Under the pieces are notes generated by a model that saw nothing but the letters and a program-made list of their open reading frames with translations, did no database searches and had not been told where the DNA came from. Of a stretch of DNA of 6,859 bases, positions 1-5,997 are shown piece by piece. Origin of the DNA: Lachnospiraceae bacterium UBA4317 (GTDB lineage Bacteria; Bacillota_A; Clostridia; Lachnospirales; Lachnospiraceae); assembly GCA_002394525.1 (NCBI GenBank), contig DGUF01000064.1:1-6859 (forward strand). Direction: 5' to 3'. Within the stretch, counting starts at the first letter, position 1, and every line of letters begins with the position of its first letter. Position numbers and translations under genes: made by a program.

Positions 1-3000
1 TCTTCATAGAGATAAACATTTTCCCCGTCCGCCGTATAGAGGATCTCCGCCTCGGGCGGGGTGGTGTCCACGCTGTAGGCAAAGTGAGGACGGCCTGCGG
101 TCCCGCAGTTTTTTTCGGGAGAAAACACAACCGGGCCCGTCCATTCCCTGTTTGCGGACGCGGACGCCAGTTCCTCGGCGACAGTCGCGCCGTTCCCCGC
201 CTTGTCCTGTCCGTAAAGAAAAAAAATATAGCGCCCGTCCGATGTCGTCGAAAAAGTCCGCCCGGTCCGGCCCTCCGGGATCGGCAGGCGGGTCAGCCTG
301 GGCTCCACACCGGGCGGGACAGATTCAGAAAGTACAAAGAAGACCCTGGAGGGATCCGGGTTTTCCTCCCTGACGATCTGTGCCTGCGCAGTCAGCGGCT
401 GCTTCAGACATGCCTCGATCTGCGGCAGGCTGTCCGGATCGTCCGCACCCGTATCCGTCTTATACAGGTATGCGGTGGCAGGGCTGCTGCAGGTCAGGGA
501 AAGCTCCGGCGGTGTCCTGTCGTAGACAAGGGTAAAGCCGGCGCGCAGGTCCGACGCCGGCTGGCCGGATCCGGTTCCCGTCCCGCCGGCTCTGAAGTCC
601 AGAACGCCTGTCTTTCTCAATATTTCCGGGCAGGAATGGATGGTCTGTGGGCCGGTGGACGGAGCGGCGTCAAGACCGTTCCTGGAGATATTGCCGGCCC
701 GGTCCGTCACCTCGACCAGGAAATAATAGCTTCCCTCCGCGGACTCCTCCGCCGCGAATTCGGCCCTCCACATCCGGCCGCCCTCTCCGTCAGGGACAGG
801 GCCGGCCCCGTCCAGTTCCTGCTCCGTGCAGGCGCCGCTGCCAGGGCTTTTGTAGAAGCAGACGGCCCGGATCCTGCCGGGATCCGGGGCCTCCCCGGGC
901 TCTCCTGGCCCCCCGCCCCTGTCCGCTGCCGTGATCGTCGTCACGACCGGGACCGGGCTGTAGAGGGTCAGGTCCCGCCTGTCCTCCCTGTCCGCATAGA
1001 GACAGGCCGTTACGCCGCCGGGCACGCAGTGCTCCACGAGTATCTCCGGAGGGGTCGTGTCCAGGCTAAAGACCGCCGCTTCGATCTGACCCTCTTCGTT
1101 CCTCTTCTCCGCCAGTCCGCCTCCCGCGCGATCCAGAAATCCTGTGCTCTGGCCAGCCTCATCGACCGCCCGCACGGTGACGGCCACATCGCCGTCCTTG
1201 TTCTTACACACCTCCCGGGCCGGGACCAGGATCTCCGCAGTCCCCTCTCCGCTTCCTTCCCGGATCCAGGCGGCCGGCACATTTGTGTCCGTGACCGCAA
1301 GTTCAGATCCGATCCGGATCTCCCAGCTCTGCAGGTGATCCTCCCTGATGATCACATCGACGGCGCAGTTGTCCGCCCGCCGGCAGGAGGGCCAGTCCTC
1401 CACGCCCGGGGGATCTGCCAGGGCCGCTTCGATCCCGGGAGGGGTGCGGTCAAAGGTCACTGTGATCTCTGCCTCCTCGCTCCAGTTCCCATCGCCGTCC
1501 GCGACCGAGAGACAGAGCCTGCAGGCTCCCTCCGCCTCTGCCTTCGGAAAAAGGCTGTTCTCCCCGTCTGTCAGGGGGCGGGGCGTCGACACGGCGGTCC
1601 GGACCGGGTCCTGCCCGTTTTCCGGCCCCTCCTGCAGACTGAAGGGCACCACGGCTGTCAGGACATCCCCCTTCCCCTGAAGGGGCTCCAGCCTGTACTG
1701 CGCAAGCTCCAGGCCGGAGAAGTCCTGCTCAGGCAGATCCTCCGCCCAGATCGTGACCGTAAAGTCTCTCGCCGCCCCTTCCATCACTTCCTCAGTCTTT
1801 CCTTCCCTGATCAGAAAGGTCCTGCCGGCGCCCTTTCCCTGCGGCTGCAGGCGGACCCTGGTCAGGACCGGCTTCCCGCCGTCCGTCCCTTTGTCATTAT
1901 CCTTCTCAAGCTTCCGCTTATAATCTTTTGCATTGTGTTCATTCTCTCCTTTGTCGCAGTCATTCTCTGCAATGATGGGCGTTTCCTTCTTCGTGTCGGC
2001 ACTATCTACATTTCCTTTCTGAACCTCTTTTTGGACTCCATTTTTCCCGGTCTGACCGCTGTCTGCAGTCTCCTGCGCATCTGCCGCCTCCCCGTCTCTC
2101 TCTTCTTCTTCGCTTTCTGTTCCTCTTTCTTTTTCCGGATCCGGTTGATCCGGCGAAAGAGACGCGTCCCCATTGCTTTTTTCCGCAGAGTCCTGCCTTT
2201 TCCCGGCCCCTGGATCCCCGGACTCACTACCGTCTTCATCCACCCTGTTCACGGGATTTGTGCGGCCTTCGCCTGCCGTTTGGTCTGGCTTCATTCCGTC
2301 TTTCTCTGATGCCCCGCATGGCTTCGTTCCGCCTTCGCCGGCTGTCTCTCCGGCCTTCATTCCGTCTTTCCCCGACGTCCCGCCGGGCTTCGAGCCGCTG
2401 TCAACTGCCGTTCCGCCGGACTTCGAGCCGCCTTCGTCTGCTGTCTCTTCCGCCTTTGTTCTGCCTTTACCTGCCTTCTCTTCTTCCTTTCCATCCGCAG
2501 CCGGGCCGGTCGCTCCGTCAGAGGCTTCCCCGGAAGCCGCATCTCTTTTTCCATCTGCGGCTGCAAGGCCTGCGGCATCAGCCGGATCCGGTCTGCGCCC
2601 TGTGCCTGTCGCAGGCTCCGCAATATTTTCCGCAAAGACGGCCGGCCGGTTCTGTGTTTTCGGGAGTGGAACTGCCTGAACCGGCAGGAGCACCTGCAGA
2701 ACCAGGGCCCGAAGGCACAGGACCGCGCCAAAGAGGGCCAGGGTCTCTTTCAGGGCAGTCTTCCTGTCTCCTATATCGTTTTCAATATTATTGGTCTCCA
2801 TATTGTTATTTGCCGCATTGTAGTTTGCCGCATTATAGCCTGCGGCATTGTTTTCGATATGATCTCCGATGTTTTTTTCATGGAGCTCCCGGATCCTTTT
2901 TTTGCGAGCGCTGCCTGTCCGGATCCTGAAGATCGTCCTGATATCAAAGAGAAAAAAGAAGATCACTGCCAGCAGCAGAGCCAGGGCTGCCATGGCAAAG

Positions 3001-3182
3001 CACACCGTCGATGTCAGCCTGAGGATGCCGGGGTCCTCAGCCTGCATGGACTGCAGGTGGCGGGCCCCTTCCGTCAGGCTCCTTTTGCAGAAAATATCCC
3101 CTTCGCGGAACCCGAATATGCCGGTGGAAATACCTGTCAGGATACGGTTGTTTCTGTATATTTCATTTCTGACTGTTCTCAT
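1..3182 (-). CDS. Large membrane-anchored surface protein with Ig-like repeats (3' end beyond window)
   Basis: About 1060 codons are visible and the frame stays open to the left edge, so the C-terminus is missing. Read from the ATG at 3182, the protein has a basic N-terminus, a membrane segment at about residues 55-80 (followed by an Arg/Lys-rich stretch), an Asn/Ala-rich patch at about 111-134 and a second hydrophobic segment at about 146-170. A long charged low-complexity stalk rich in Gly, Glu, Lys, Asp and Thr follows (about 185-435). From about 440 onward come beta-rich domains. Their boundaries carry FDRTPP (577), LDTTPP (707), YDRTPP (887) and VDTTPP (1038), each preceded by a D-x-(A/D)-G-N-like motif, a signature common in bacterial Ig-like repeats of secreted proteins. 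The domain part is inferred to lie outside the cell. The gene follows the kinase gene on the same strand and may be its partner or substrate. The specific function is unknown. The gene call is secure; the Ig-like assignment rests on motifs only. Confidence 0.85.
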   Translation of the reverse strand, partial: MRTVRNEIYRNNRILTGISTGIFGFREGDIFCKRSLTEGARHLQSMQAEDPGILRLTSTVCFAMAALALLLAVIFFFLFDIRTIFRIRTGSARKKRIRELHEKNIGDHIENNAAGYNAANYNAANNNMETNNIENDIGDRKTALKETLALFGAVLCLRALVLQVLLPVQAVPLPKTQNRPAVFAENIAEPATGTGRRPDPADAAGLAAADGKRDAASGEASDGATGPAADGKEEEKAGKGRTKAEETADEGGSKSGGTAVDSGSKPGGTSGKDGMKAGETAGEGGTKPCGASEKDGMKPDQTAGEGRTNPVNRVDEDGSESGDPGAGKRQDSAEKSNGDASLSPDQPDPEKERGTESEEEERDGEAADAQETADSGQTGKNGVQKEVQKGNVDSADTKKETPIIAENDCDKGENEHNAKDYKRKLEKDNDKGTDGGKPVLTRVRLQPQGKGAGRTFLIREGKTEEVMEGAARDFTVTIWAEDLPEQDFSGLELAQYRLEPLQGKGDVLTAVVPFSLQEGPENGQDPVRTAVSTPRPLTDGENSLFPKAEAEGACRLCLSVADGDGNWSEEAEITVTFDRTPPGIEAALADPPGVEDWPSCRRADNCAVDVIIREDHLQSWEIRIGSELAVTDTNVPAAWIREGSGEGTAEILVPAREVCKNKDGDVAVTVRAVDEAGQSTGFLDRAGGGLAEKRNEEGQIEAAVFSLDTTPPEILVEHCVPGGVTACLYADREDRRDLTLYSPVPVVTTITAADRGGGPGEPGEAPDPGRIRAVCFYKSPGSGACTEQELDGAGPVPDGEGGRMWRAEFAAEESAEGSYYFLVEVTDRAGNISRNGLDAAPSTGPQTIHSCPEILRKTGVLDFRAGGTGTGSGQPASDLRAGFTLVYDRTPPELSLTCSSPATAYLYKTDTGADDPDSLPQIEACLKQPLTAQAQIVREENPDPSRVFFVLSESVPPGVEPRLTRLPIPEGRTGRTFSTTSDGRYIFFLYGQDKAGNGATVAEELASASANREWTGPVVFSPEKNCGTAGRPHFAYSVDTTPPEAEILYTADGENVYLYE
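2265..2396 (-). repeat. 66-bp degenerate tandem repeat in the stalk region
   Basis: Residues about 263-284 and 285-306 of the surface protein are two 22-residue units. Both follow the pattern G-(S/T)-K-P-x-G-x-(S/x)-x-K-D-G-M-K-x-x-x-T-A-G-E-G. A degenerate third unit lies just N-terminal (about 238-262). The repeat explains the low complexity of this stretch and is typical of flexible spacers in cell-surface proteins. The copies differ at several positions, so the duplication is not recent. Confidence 0.6.
2809..2853 (-). repeat. 15-bp tandem repeat, three copies, inside the Ig-like protein gene
   Basis: Three consecutive 15-bp units (2809-2823, 2824-2838, 2839-2853; plus-strand form tttgccgcattgtag with a few changes) encode a five-residue repeat of the form NAAxY/N. 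It falls in the segment between the two hydrophobic stretches of the surface protein. Because 15 is a multiple of three, copy-number changes would keep the reading frame. Confidence 0.75.
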
Positions 3183-3189
3183 TGCTGAT

Positions 3190-3200
3190 CCCTCCCTCCT
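3190..3200 (-). promoter_or_regulatory. Ribosome binding site of the Ig-like protein gene
   Basis: On the minus strand the sequence reads AGGAGGGAGGGATCAGCA and then ATG at 3182. The purine-rich GGAGGGAGG run lies 7-12 nt upstream of the ATG, which decides for this start. An in-frame ATG at 3275, overlapping the kinase stop codon, has no such site. Confidence 0.7.
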
Positions 3201-3271
3201 GTCCTTGCGTTTTCCTTCAAAATCGATGCATTTTCTGCCGTGGTCTGTTTCTTTTTTCCCCTTCTGCGCGG

Positions 3272-5041
3272 TCATTGTGCCAGGGCCGCCGGGCGGAAGG
3301 CTCTGTCTATGGCTTTTTCCGCCTGAAGGACCTTTTTCTCCACCTCTTCGAGCCGCCTTTTGGTATTTTCCGACTGCCCAGCGGCCTTCTTTTTGCCGAG
3401 ATAGGTCCTGATCTTTTGCAGGGTGCTTCTCATAGATGTCTCGCTCACGCCGTCTGCGGCGTACCGGATCAGGTCGTCGCCCTGCAGTTCCTCCGCGATC
3501 CGCTCGCAGACCGCGGCGGGGTAGCCGGTATTGCCGGTCCCGCGTTCCATCTCCTCCAGCCGGCCGGCCATGGTCTCAAAGATCTGCCAGCATTCCCGGT
3601 AGCCCCTCTCTATTTCAAAGCTGCGGATATGGGGGTCCTCCCCGCGAAGCTCACCGGCCTCCATCTCCCTGAGGCGGGTATACTGGTCCGCCAGGCTGTA
3701 CATGACGGCGGCTGTCTCCTGAGCGGGCCCGTCGAGCGCGCCGGCCTGTATGGCATTGCGGAAAAATTCCATGGAAGCCGTCTCGCCTCCCCCTTCTCTG
3801 TTAAAAAAGACCGCCATGGCCATCCGGTAATTGAAGTCCGCATAGAGGGCGGGCCTGGTCCTTCGAAGGACCTGCAGGCGGCTGGTATTTTTTTCCGGCC
3901 GGCCGCCAGGAGCGCTGCGGGGAGAGCTCAGGATACAGGCCGTTGCGGCTCTGTAGTCCTCATCCGAGATATCCGGGAGGGCCTCCATAGAGCTGATCAG
4001 CCGGTTCCAGGCCTCCTCCCGGGAGGGCAGCAGGTCCATGGCCTCTCCGCATGCCTCCGCGGTCTCCGCAAAGCTTTCCGCCTCGCGGGCGGCCCTCATG
4101 TGCCTCTCGTAGAGTACCTCCCTGCTGCCGTGCCAGGCTGTCCGGAAAGCAAACCCGGAGATTGCCAGGGCCGCCGCCAGAATAAGGCTTGAAGCAAAGA
4201 GCCTCCAATGCAGCCTCCTTTTCCAGATCACCTTGTCATCGCCGTCGTGGACGTGCTCCAGAGCATACATCAGCTCTTCGCAGCTCTGGTAGCGCTCCAG
4301 GGGATCCGGCCGGCAGCAGCGGAGGACCAGCTTCTCCAGGCCGCTCCCCCTCAGTTCCGGCAGATAGTTCCCGACTGGCTGCATCTCAAAGCGCAGGAGG
4401 ACCGGGCTCCTGCCCGTGAGCAGATGAAACATGGTGGCCCCCAGGGCGTAGATATCCGTGCGCCCGTCCGTCTGCCCCATATTTCCAAACTGCTCCGGCG
4501 CCGCGTAGCCCCGGGTCCCCAGCCAGGCTGTGTCCTCCTCGCCGGAGTATTTGTATTCCCTCGCAGTCCCGAAGTCGATCAGGGCAAGCCGGCCGTTGGG
4601 ACGCAGCATGACATTGGCGGGCTTCATGTCCCGGTAGATGACGGGAGGCCTGCGGCTGTGCAGGTAGCCGAGCACATCACAGAGCTGACGCGCCCATTCC
4701 AAGACCTTTTCCGCCGGCTGGGGCCCCGCCCGCTCCAGAAGGTCCTGAAGACTCGTTCCCTCGATATAGTCCATGACGATCAGGAAGCAGTCCTCCTGAT
4801 CGATGACATCGACAATACTGGGCAGGTTGGGATGATCCAGGCGCTTGAGCAGGTCCGTCTCGGCGATCAGCCCCCTCGTGACGGTCTCTGCACCGGGTCC
4901 GCCGGTCTTGCGGACCTCCTTGACGGCCCAGGTCTTGTTGGCCCGCTCATTGATGGCCAGGTAGACGGTGCTCATGCCCCCGCGGCCTATCATGTTCAGT
5001 ATTTTGTACTTTCCATCTAAAAGGGATCCTGTCTGCAGCAT
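3272..5041 (-). CDS. Membrane-bound Ser/Thr protein kinase (PknB-like, without PASTA domains)
   Basis: This is a 589-residue protein. The N-terminal half is a complete eukaryotic-type kinase domain (about residues 12-263). It has the Gly-rich loop GRGGMSTV (19-26), the ATP-binding lysine K41 in AVKEV, a candidate helix-C Glu61, the catalytic loop YRDMKPANV (136-144; Tyr replaces the usual His, while Asp138, Lys140 and Asn143 are present), DFG at 156-158 and the APE-type motif AAPEQ at 180-184. All catalytic residues are present, so activity is expected. A basic juxtamembrane stretch precedes one transmembrane helix (about 281-299). The remaining 290 residues are probably outside the cell and look alpha-helical, ending in a charged, coiled-coil-like tail (about 540-580). 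No PASTA repeats are seen, so the ligand is not obviously peptidoglycan. The start at 5041 is set by an AGGAGG site; longer readings run into the upstream repeat. The surface-protein gene follows on the same strand. Confidence 0.93.
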   Translation of the reverse strand: MLQTGSLLDGKYKILNMIGRGGMSTVYLAINERANKTWAVKEVRKTGGPGAETVTRGLIAETDLLKRLDHPNLPSIVDVIDQEDCFLIVMDYIEGTSLQDLLERAGPQPAEKVLEWARQLCDVLGYLHSRRPPVIYRDMKPANVMLRPNGRLALIDFGTAREYKYSGEEDTAWLGTRGYAAPEQFGNMGQTDGRTDIYALGATMFHLLTGRSPVLLRFEMQPVGNYLPELRGSGLEKLVLRCCRPDPLERYQSCEELMYALEHVHDGDDKVIWKRRLHWRLFASSLILAAALAISGFAFRTAWHGSREVLYERHMRAAREAESFAETAEACGEAMDLLPSREEAWNRLISSMEALPDISDEDYRAATACILSSPRSAPGGRPEKNTSRLQVLRRTRPALYADFNYRMAMAVFFNREGGGETASMEFFRNAIQAGALDGPAQETAAVMYSLADQYTRLREMEAGELRGEDPHIRSFEIERGYRECWQIFETMAGRLEEMERGTGNTGYPAAVCERIAEELQGDDLIRYAADGVSETSMRSTLQKIRTYLGKKKAAGQSENTKRRLEEVEKKVLQAEKAIDRAFRPAALAQ

Positions 5042-5048
5042 GGTATAT

Positions 5049-5054
5049 CCTCCT
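5049..5054 (-). promoter_or_regulatory. Ribosome binding site of the kinase gene
   Basis: The minus strand carries a perfect AGGAGG, 7 nt before the ATG at 5041. It sits just outside the repeat region, and it fixes the start against the longer open frame that reaches 5194. Confidence 0.85.
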
Positions 5055-5067
5055 GTAAAAAATAAGG

Positions 5068-5080
5068 GTCCGCGCATGGC
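5068..5080. repeat. Truncated end of the structured repeat
   Basis: The 13 bases gtccgcgcatggc are identical to the right end of the full repeat units (5231-5242 for the first 12 bases; 5388-5400 in full). This is a remnant of a third unit lying directly upstream of the kinase ribosome site. Confidence 0.6.
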
Positions 5081-5090
5081 TTGGGTATAT

Positions 5091-5242
5091 CGCAATGAGC
5101 CATGCCGACAGGCTCGCATCCTTCGTCGCACGGCTCCGATGGACGCTCGCTGTCGCGGCATTCGCCGTATGCGTCCAGTCTGCCATCCGTACACTTGAGA
5201 GCTCCGCTCTCAGTGTCCGCCTGGCATCCTGTCCGCGCATGG
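5091..5242. repeat. Structured intergenic repeat, copy 1
   Basis: The 27-bp left block (5091-5117) and the 98-bp right block (5145-5242) match copy 2 exactly as read by eye. The 27-bp core between them (5118-5144) differs completely from copy 2. Hairpins can be drawn. One pairs atgccgacag (5102-5111) with ctgtcgcggcat (5150-5161), with a 2-nt bulge, and has the variable core in its loop. The other is an 11-bp stem with one bulged base and a tcc loop (5191-5216). Open frames through it exist on both strands but lack ribosome sites and are shadows. The best fit is a MITE-like or structured extragenic element. Confidence 0.85.
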
Positions 5243-5254
5243 ATGTGGGGTTGC

Positions 5255-5407
5255 CGCAATGAGCCATGCCGACAGGCTCGCGAATCCGCTTCCGCGTTTT
5301 CGCTCGCTGTCGCGGCATTCGCCGTATGCGTCCAGTCTGCCATCCGTACACTTGAGAGCTCCGCTCTCAGTGTCCGCCTGGCATCCTGTCCGCGCATGGC
5401 TCATTGC
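5255..5407. repeat. Structured intergenic repeat, copy 2, with terminal inverted repeats
   Basis: This is the second copy, with a 20-bp core (5282-5301) unlike that of copy 1. Its ends form a perfect 14-bp inverted repeat: gcaatgagccatgc at 5256-5269 and gcatggctcattgc at 5394-5407. The pairing continues imperfectly inward through gacagg. The hairpin at 5348-5373 is the same as in copy 1. No transposase is encoded, so if mobile it is non-autonomous. It abuts the terminator at 5416-5455. Confidence 0.85.
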
Positions 5408-5415
5408 TAACGCGC

Positions 5416-5455
5416 AAAAAAGAAAGCCGGAGCAGTGAACAAACACTGCTCCGGC
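5416..5455 (-). terminator. Strong intrinsic terminator (minus strand)
   Basis: A perfect 12-bp stem, GCCGGAGCAGTG with CACTGCTCCGGC (5426-5437 and 5444-5455), encloses a 6-nt loop. On the minus strand it is followed directly by TTTCTTTTTT. No minus-strand protein gene ends here, so it probably terminates a short RNA or leader started near 5568. It would also insulate the kinase unit from upstream transcription. Confidence 0.85.
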
Positions 5456-5568
5456 GGAGAAATCGTCGATTTTTTGTTGTACGGCTTTTTCTTCCCGCAA
5501 TGCAGGCACGTTCAACCCTTCAGGCAGAGCCTGGAGACATGCGTACAATACACTGTGGTTTAAAGCCG
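5417..5568 (-). ncRNA. Candidate small RNA or terminated leader
   Basis: A minus-strand TATAAT box (5575-5580) lies about 150 nt upstream of the intrinsic terminator, and no credible coding frame lies between. The predicted transcript can form a 7-bp stem, TTGTACG with CGTACAA (5542-5548 with 5477-5483), enclosing a CAGGC-TCT-GCCTG hairpin (5521-5533), before the terminator stem. I do not recognise the family: the SRP RNA apical motif is absent and the length is short for 6S RNA. It could instead be an attenuated leader of the kinase unit, later separated from it by the repeats. Confidence 0.35.
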
Positions 5569-5574
5569 GTTTTT

Positions 5575-5603
5575 ATTATAGCCTCCTCCCGGAGAATAAT
5601 CCA
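5575..5603 (-). promoter_or_regulatory. Possible minus-strand promoter
   Basis: A perfect TATAAT -10 element lies at 5575-5580. With a 17-bp spacer the -35 position (5598-5603) reads TGGATT, matching only 3 of 6 consensus bases. It would start RNA near 5568, divergent from the tRNA promoter. Confidence 0.4.
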
Positions 5604-5659
5604 GTACTTCCGTGGAAAAAAGGGGCAAAAAATTATTTGTGCAAAGTCAAAATTTGGTG

Positions 5660-5688
5660 TTGACAAAAATCTCTGTCAGTGATAACAT
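5660..5688 (+). promoter_or_regulatory. Promoter of tRNA-Arg
   Basis: A perfect TTGACA -35 box (5660-5665) is followed, after 17 bp, by TAACAT (5683-5688; 4 of 6 matches). A/T tracts at about 5625-5657 could act as an UP element, as is usual for stable RNA promoters. The start would be near 5695, about 25 nt before the mature tRNA. Confidence 0.7.
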
Positions 5689-5692
5689 ATGT

Positions 5693-5715
5693 CTTGCTGT
5701 TGAGGAAACAGCAAG
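5693..5715 (+). other. Pre-tRNA leader hairpin
   Basis: CTTGCTGTT (5693-5701) pairs perfectly with AACAGCAAG (5707-5715) around a 5-nt loop. It occupies nearly the whole predicted 5' leader and ends 5 nt before the mature tRNA end, where RNase P would cut. Confidence 0.6.
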
Positions 5716-5720
5716 GAAAT

Positions 5721-5794
5721 GTACGTGTAGCTCAGCTGGATAGAGCGTCTGGCTACGGACCAGAAGGTCGCGAGTTCGAATCTTGTCACGTACA
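5721..5794 (+). tRNA. tRNA-Arg (anticodon ACG)
   Basis: This is a 74-nt cloverleaf. The acceptor stem is GTACGTG with CACGTAC (5721-5727 and 5787-5793) plus discriminator A at 5794. The D arm is GCTC...GAGC, and the anticodon stem TCTGG/CCAGA encloses the loop CTACGGA with anticodon ACG at 5755-5757. The T arm has the TTCGAAT loop and a stem with two G-T pairs. It reads CGN arginine codons after A34-to-inosine editing, as is known for bacterial tRNA-Arg(ACG). CCA is not encoded. It has its own promoter upstream and a terminator about 100 nt downstream. tRNA genes are frequent integration sites, and the composition changes downstream of this one. Confidence 0.97.
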
Positions 5795-5800
5795 TTATTA

Positions 5801-5825
5801 TCAGTAAAATCAAGGGTTTTACTGA
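5801..5825 (+). repeat. Inverted repeat just after tRNA-Arg
   Basis: TCAGTAAAA and TTTTACTGA form a perfect 9-bp stem with a 7-nt loop, 6 nt after the tRNA. No T-run follows, so it is not a standard terminator. It could guide 3' processing of the tRNA precursor or be part of a recombination site. Confidence 0.5.
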
Positions 5826-5844
5826 AGCCGCAACATTTGATTCC

Positions 5845-5864
5845 GGTGTACACTGGTGTACACC
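5845..5864. repeat. Double GTGTACAC palindrome
   Basis: GGTGTACACTGGTGTACACC contains two copies of the self-complementary octamer GTGTACAC at a 10-bp spacing. The whole site is also an inverted repeat (9-bp arms, 2-nt centre). Such geometry suits a dimeric DNA-binding protein or recombinase, but none is identified here. Confidence 0.55.
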
Positions 5865-5890
5865 TACAAAAGAAGCACATGTTGGCAGGA

Positions 5891-5920
5891 GGCAATCGAT
5901 GAAAATCGGTTGCCTTTTTT
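5891..5920 (+). terminator. Intrinsic terminator of the tRNA-Arg transcript
   Basis: GGCAATCGAT pairs with ATCGGTTGCC (one G-T pair) around a GAAA tetraloop and is followed by TTTTTT. It is the first good plus-strand terminator after the tRNA. Confidence 0.85.
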
Positions 5921-5922
5921 CG

Positions 5923-5949
5923 TTGCATAGACTAATATAAGCATATAAG
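5923..5949 (+). promoter_or_regulatory. Weak candidate promoter of the small ORF
   Basis: TTGCAT (5923-5928) and TATAAG (5944-5949) resemble -35 and -10 boxes, but the spacer is short at 15 bp. The stretch to 5997 is very AT-rich, and other -10-like words occur, so the exact promoter is uncertain. Confidence 0.25.
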
Positions 5950-5997
5950 AACATATATTCTATTCTAATAATTATTTAGATTTGCAGGGGGTGTCCT

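Noticed and set aside
84..2309. 741-codon open frame on the plus strand
   Set aside because: It is antisense to the Ig-like protein gene, which shows clear domain motifs. The plus-strand product is Arg/Pro/Leu-rich without recognisable domains and lacks a ribosome site; long antisense frames are expected in GC-rich genes.
3182..4192. 336-codon plus-strand open frame
   Set aside because: It lies antisense to the kinase gene's C-terminal half, with no ribosome site and no family features.
5042..5194. N-terminal extension of the kinase to 5194
   Set aside because: The extra 51 residues are translated from the intergenic repeat and the ribosome site itself; the AGGAGG site points to the ATG at 5041.
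5068..5407. CRISPR array
   Set aside because: There are only two full units, the constant part is about 125 bp and the variable cores are 20-27 bp with unequal length; no cas genes are present.
4947..5548. Several open frames through the repeat array on both strands
   Set aside because: They follow from the GC-rich repeat lacking stop codons, give the same peptides in each copy, have no ribosome sites and cross the terminator.
5417..5568. Identification as 6S RNA or SRP RNA
   Set aside because: The SRP apical motif (GGAAGGAAGCAG type) is absent, and the predicted length and fold do not fit 6S RNA; kept only as an unnamed candidate.
5404..5682. 92-codon plus-strand frame starting with TTG
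   Set aside because: It starts in the repeat end, runs through the terminator hairpin and into the tRNA promoter region, and has no ribosome site.
5887..5940. 13-codon ORF with AGGAGG at 5887 and ATG at 5899
   Set aside because: It overlaps the intrinsic terminator stem and has no gene downstream to regulate within the transcript; probably chance.
5647..5954. Minus-strand frames of 92-93 codons
   Set aside because: They run antisense through tRNA-Arg; peptides such as RTRDLLVRSQTLYPAELHV are typical antisense-tRNA artefacts.
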